Positions 62,101-64,000 of a DNA stretch of 64,000 nt are shown in pieces. Each line of letters begins with the position of its first letter. The first letter of the stretch is position 1. The notes under the pieces were generated by a model, which worked only from the letters and a program-made list of their open reading frames with translations, searched no databases and was not told where the DNA came from. A program made the translations under genes and the position numbers. Source of the DNA: Cyanoderma ruficeps (lineage: Eukaryota > Chordata > Aves > Passeriformes > Timaliidae); contig VZDJ01007753.1 in the NCBI GenBank assembly GCA_008694505.1, forward strand, positions 23,286,786-23,350,785, in the 5' to 3' direction.

Positions 62101-64000
62101 CTTGAAACAATAGAATTGTCTCTGCTCATGTAGATAAGTATGAATTATTTGAAAGTGTGTGTTTTGCCTGACTGTATTGGACCAATTTCCTACCAGAAAA
62201 CAGCCAGTGAAAGTATAAACGAGTTGACAGTACACAAAGGATAAAGTAAAAGAAACTTACACTGAGGGAAGAAATACTTTTTTTAAAGCAATATTCATAG
62301 TGTTCCTAGACACAGTACACTACTAACAGCCCTTGAGAGGGGAAAACCGAATTATTTTCTTTTGCAGATTTTGTGTATTAGTAATACATTTATATTTATA
62401 GCCAAATTAAAAAGAGGTAGAAGAAAAAAAGAAGAGTTGTTCCTCAGATCCGGATTTTTCCTACATTCGAAAGGTTAAGACTAAAGATATTCTAAAGCAG
62501 ATAAATGCAATGGTTTGAACAACTGTGAACAGAGAAAAAATGCCAAAGGAACAGGCACGAAACATTGAGAATGTTTGGATCAGAGAGATCTATAATCTCA
62601 AATACTTGAAGCAGTTTCACGATCTAGGACACTCAGCAGTTTGAACTTGAGACACCAGACATGCTCCCCCAGCTTCCAGCCACGCTGTGCATGTTGGCGC
62701 AAGATCTCTAATGCTGTCTTGGTGGGCGGTTCTACAGAGAACATTAGTAGTACTGCAGTCAAATTTAAAAAAAGCTCTTCCATGTATCAGGAGAGGAAAA
62801 ATACAATGTTACAATAGTGCAAAAAGCCCTGAATCATATGAGCATCTGGAGGACAGATAATTCTCCAAACTAGGAGAAGTACAGTAGAATCACTTTAAAG
62901 AGGGGAGGGGTAAAAAAAGAAAAAAACCAAAAAAAAGGCCCTAAGAACAGTCTGGGTATGAAGAAATGCTGAAAAATCGCTAACAATTTGAACATAGAGA
63001 GAACTGATACTACAAGCAGCACTATAACACCTTGAAAGTTTGCGCCTGCTATTGTCACTATGTATTCATAGCAAAGTGCAACAACAGGGATATATTTTAC
63101 AGTGGGTGAACTGCTCATTACACCTCCCTGTACTTAACTCTTTTAACTGATTTTCAGCTTTCCTGTAGTACGACCTGAGGTGCAGACCACCATAGAATAA
63201 GGCAAATTTGGTACCTGGTAAGGCTGTTAAAATGTGAAAAAATCCACAAAACATACTGGCAGGTTTTCTAAAACTATAGATTTTAATTTATGAACTCTAA
63301 ACACAAGTAGTTCTAAAGACATGCACAACCTGAAAAATGAAATCTGATGTTGCAGCTTTTTTGTCTCACTACATTTCATTGCCTCGTGACTGACTTTTTT
63401 CAGTCCTTTGCAGTGCATTGGAGGTAACAGAGTGGATAACATATACCAGGCTACATGTTTTACCAGAAACTGTGAAAACACACTTGGTATGGAAAATGCA
63501 TTTGACATCTGTCTAGCCAGACACTAGAAGGTTCAAACAAGACCAGATTAAAGTAATTATTCTAGTTTGTTTAAAATATAAGATCCTAAACGAGGCTATT
63601 TCTTACATCTCCTGTTATCTGTTGAGAAGCCTCAGCATACTTGCTGCCTAAATCATGAGAAAATGATGAAAAGTAATTTGTGTTCACTTTCATACAACTG
63701 TTGCCACACTTAACCTAAAGCAGAACACATCAGGTCCACACATTCTACAGCAGGATACAGAAATGTGCCAAATAAATCCATGTCCATCCAATAGTTCCAG
63801 AATTAACATGTAACATCCACCACTGAAAAGCAAAGTAGGATTCAAATACCAGCTTTACCACACTTGACTGTGGGATTTCCTCCTGAGGGAAATGACTCTG
63901 GAAAGTTAAAATCAAATGCAATTTCTCTCAAAGCATTATGTTGTTCCATCCTGCCATACTACACTGCTAAATTTTGGAAAAGATAACCAACTAATTTATG

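Larger units (their letters stand above)
53706..64000 (-). other. STXBP6: STXBP6 upstream intron, 3' part (runs off window)
   Basis: This is the sequence upstream, in gene sense, of the first visible exon. I searched the minus strand for the expected first coding exon (start MSAKSAIS, end YICLS) and did not find it, so this whole stretch should be intron. It contains a CR1 fragment at 54042-54460 and an unassigned plus-strand open frame at 55694-56131. From 56.5 kb to the end I see nothing recognisable. Confidence 0.75.

Noticed and set aside
53706..64000. first coding exon of STXBP6 (start Met, about 52 residues)
   Set aside because: Searched by its expected start and end peptides on the minus strand; not found, so it is taken to lie beyond the window.

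Overview
The window is vertebrate nuclear DNA, almost certainly from a bird. It is AT-rich and gene-poor. It carries several CR1 LINE copies, most cut short at the 5' end, whose 3' ends match the avian CR1 tail. It also carries solo LTRs of bird-type endogenous retroviruses. Nothing bacterial or viral-genomic is present: no operons, CRISPR arrays or plasmid functions. I cannot name the species from the sequence alone.

One protein-coding gene is recognisable: the 3' portion of STXBP6 (amisyn, syntaxin-binding protein 6) on the minus strand. Four coding exons lie at 53575-53705, 51606-51771, 32250-32407 and 31049-31072. All splice sites are GT/AG and the phases join without a break. Together they encode residues 53 to 210 of the 210-residue family protein: the end of the N-terminal PH-like region, the middle segment, and the C-terminal R-SNARE-like coiled coil, which ends in a seven-codon last exon. 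The first coding exon, with the start Met and about 52 residues, was not found and should lie beyond 64000.

Layout. Positions 1-28 kb are sequence downstream of STXBP6 without a recognisable gene. They hold solo LTRs at 306-869, 4252-4783, 21437-22062 and 23361-23850, LTR fragments at 18152-18246 and 25189-25552, a CR1 at 12330-12995, a trinucleotide repeat near 5.4 kb and a G-run/poly(T) block near 18.4 kb. About 28.3-31.05 kb is the probable STXBP6 3' UTR. From 31 to 53.7 kb come the four exons and three introns; the 19.2-kb intron contains CR1 copies and LTRs. From 53.7 to 64 kb is the 3' part of a further intron. It contains a CR1 fragment and an unassigned plus-strand open frame of 146 codons at 55694-56131, which is the least explained item in the window.

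I found no convincing new biological system. The best leads are the unassigned open frame, the structure-prone G-run/poly(T) block next to an ambiguous base, and three solo LTRs whose exact 5-bp target duplications can still be read.
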